Made by a program: the position numbers and the translations under genes. This document shows, in pieces, positions 5,434-5,880 of a DNA stretch of 5,880 nucleotides. Each line of letters opens with the position of its first letter. Within the stretch, counting starts at the first letter, position 1. The notes below the pieces were generated by a model that saw only the letters and a list, made by a program, of their open reading frames with translations, made no database searches and was not told the origin of the DNA. The DNA is from Tannerella sp. (GTDB lineage: Bacteria > Bacteroidota > Bacteroidia > Bacteroidales > Tannerellaceae). The DNA is taken from the NCBI GenBank assembly GCA_031267485.1, contig JAIRYY010000006.1, forward strand, positions 1 through 5,880, in the 5' to 3' direction.

Positions 5434-5880
5434 TAAACTCCCCGTTCCACCACCTCCATCGCGCAGCCGGCATCCGTTCCCGAAAAGGCGATGCCCAGCA
5501 GCAGCACGCGACCGAGCGCCTGATTGTAATAGCGGCGGTTGTGTATCTGCTCCATCGCCTCCCGCAGAAGCGTCTCCCGGTCTTTTGTCTTGTGGTATTT
5601 CAGTTCGGCGACGACCGTCAGGCCCGGCTGTTTCCAGACCGCGTCGGCACGGCCGAAGTTCGTCGACACTTCCGCATGTACCTCAAAGCCCAGAAAACGC
5701 AGCCAGACCAGCAAAAGCGCGTGGTAGTGCGCCTCGCAGTTCATCTTCAGCTCGTTCGGAGCGGTCGCCAGCAGCGTCTCAAGGCATTCGGAAAAACCCT
5801 GCTCGTCGCAGTTGCGCAGGCACGCGGCAACCGTATTCCGCAGTTTGTCCACGTCCTGCATCGGATAGCGGCCGTACACG
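5433..5880 (-). CDS. PD-(D/E)XK nuclease-domain protein, C-terminal part (AAA-ATPase-like/DUF1703 type)
   Basis: The window holds the last 148 or so residues; the frame is still open at the right edge, so the N-terminus, normally an AAA-type ATPase domain in roughly 500-residue relatives, lies outside. The visible part fits the PD-(D/E)XK domain (PF08011) found at the end of AAA-ATPase_like (PF09820) proteins. Numbering from the first complete codon, Glu49 sits in EAHYHALL, Asp79 in GRADA (77-80), and Glu92/Lys94 in AELK (91-94), followed by Gln111 in MEQI. These are the expected metal-binding and catalytic positions, so the nuclease centre looks intact. Such proteins are often present in many copies in Bacteroidales genomes; their biological role is not settled. 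The gene is convergent with the oxidoreductase and separated from it by the repeat block. The GTG at 5877-5879 is not a credible start. Confidence 0.85.
   Translation of the reverse strand, partial: VYGRYPMQDVDKLRNTVAACLRNCDEQGFSECLETLLATAPNELKMNCEAHYHALLLVWLRFLGFEVHAEVSTNFGRADAVWKQPGLTVVAELKYHKTKDRETLLREAMEQIHNRRYYNQALGRVLLLGIAFSGTDAGCAMEVVERGV

Overview
The window looks like a chromosomal segment of a member of the Bacteroidales. Three things point there. The genes are preceded by Bacteroidetes-type -7 promoter boxes (TAnnTTTG) rather than sigma70 -10 boxes. The GtrA-like protein has the sequence style I associate with Bacteroides relatives. The long gene-free stretches hold REP-like palindromes and short heptamer repeats of a kind common in that group. 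The genus cannot be fixed from this stretch alone.

Layout: 1-211 is gene-free and holds a GC-rich imperfect palindrome followed by a striking array of 7-bp repeats. 228-767 (+) encodes a small four-helix GtrA-family membrane protein. After a short hairpin-rich gap with a good promoter, 894-3281 (+) encodes a full-length glycyl radical enzyme whose active site matches trans-4-hydroxy-L-proline dehydratase (HypD). The gap 3282-3515 carries an unused Shine-Dalgarno-like AGGAGG and a promoter for the next gene. 3516-4865 (+) encodes a Tat-exported Gfo/Idh/MocA oxidoreductase. 4866-5432 is a gene-free block of about 570 bases with two long palindromic REP-like repeats around an AT-richer core. 5433-5880 (-) is the C-terminal part of a PD-(D/E)XK nuclease-domain protein of the AAA-ATPase-like/DUF1703 type, cut by the window edge.

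The genes do not look like one operon. Each has its own intergenic space, and two of the three plus-strand genes have a convincing promoter box of their own. The most informative gene is the glycyl radical enzyme. It should remove water from hydroxyproline (abundant in collagen and plant cell-wall protein) to give pyrroline-5-carboxylate, which proline biosynthesis enzymes could reduce to proline. It cannot work without a radical SAM activase, and none is encoded in this window, although the activase is normally adjacent. No clear new multi-gene system is visible. The best leads are the orphan enzyme with its empty ribosome-binding site, its altered active-site neighbourhood, and the repeat-rich spacers.
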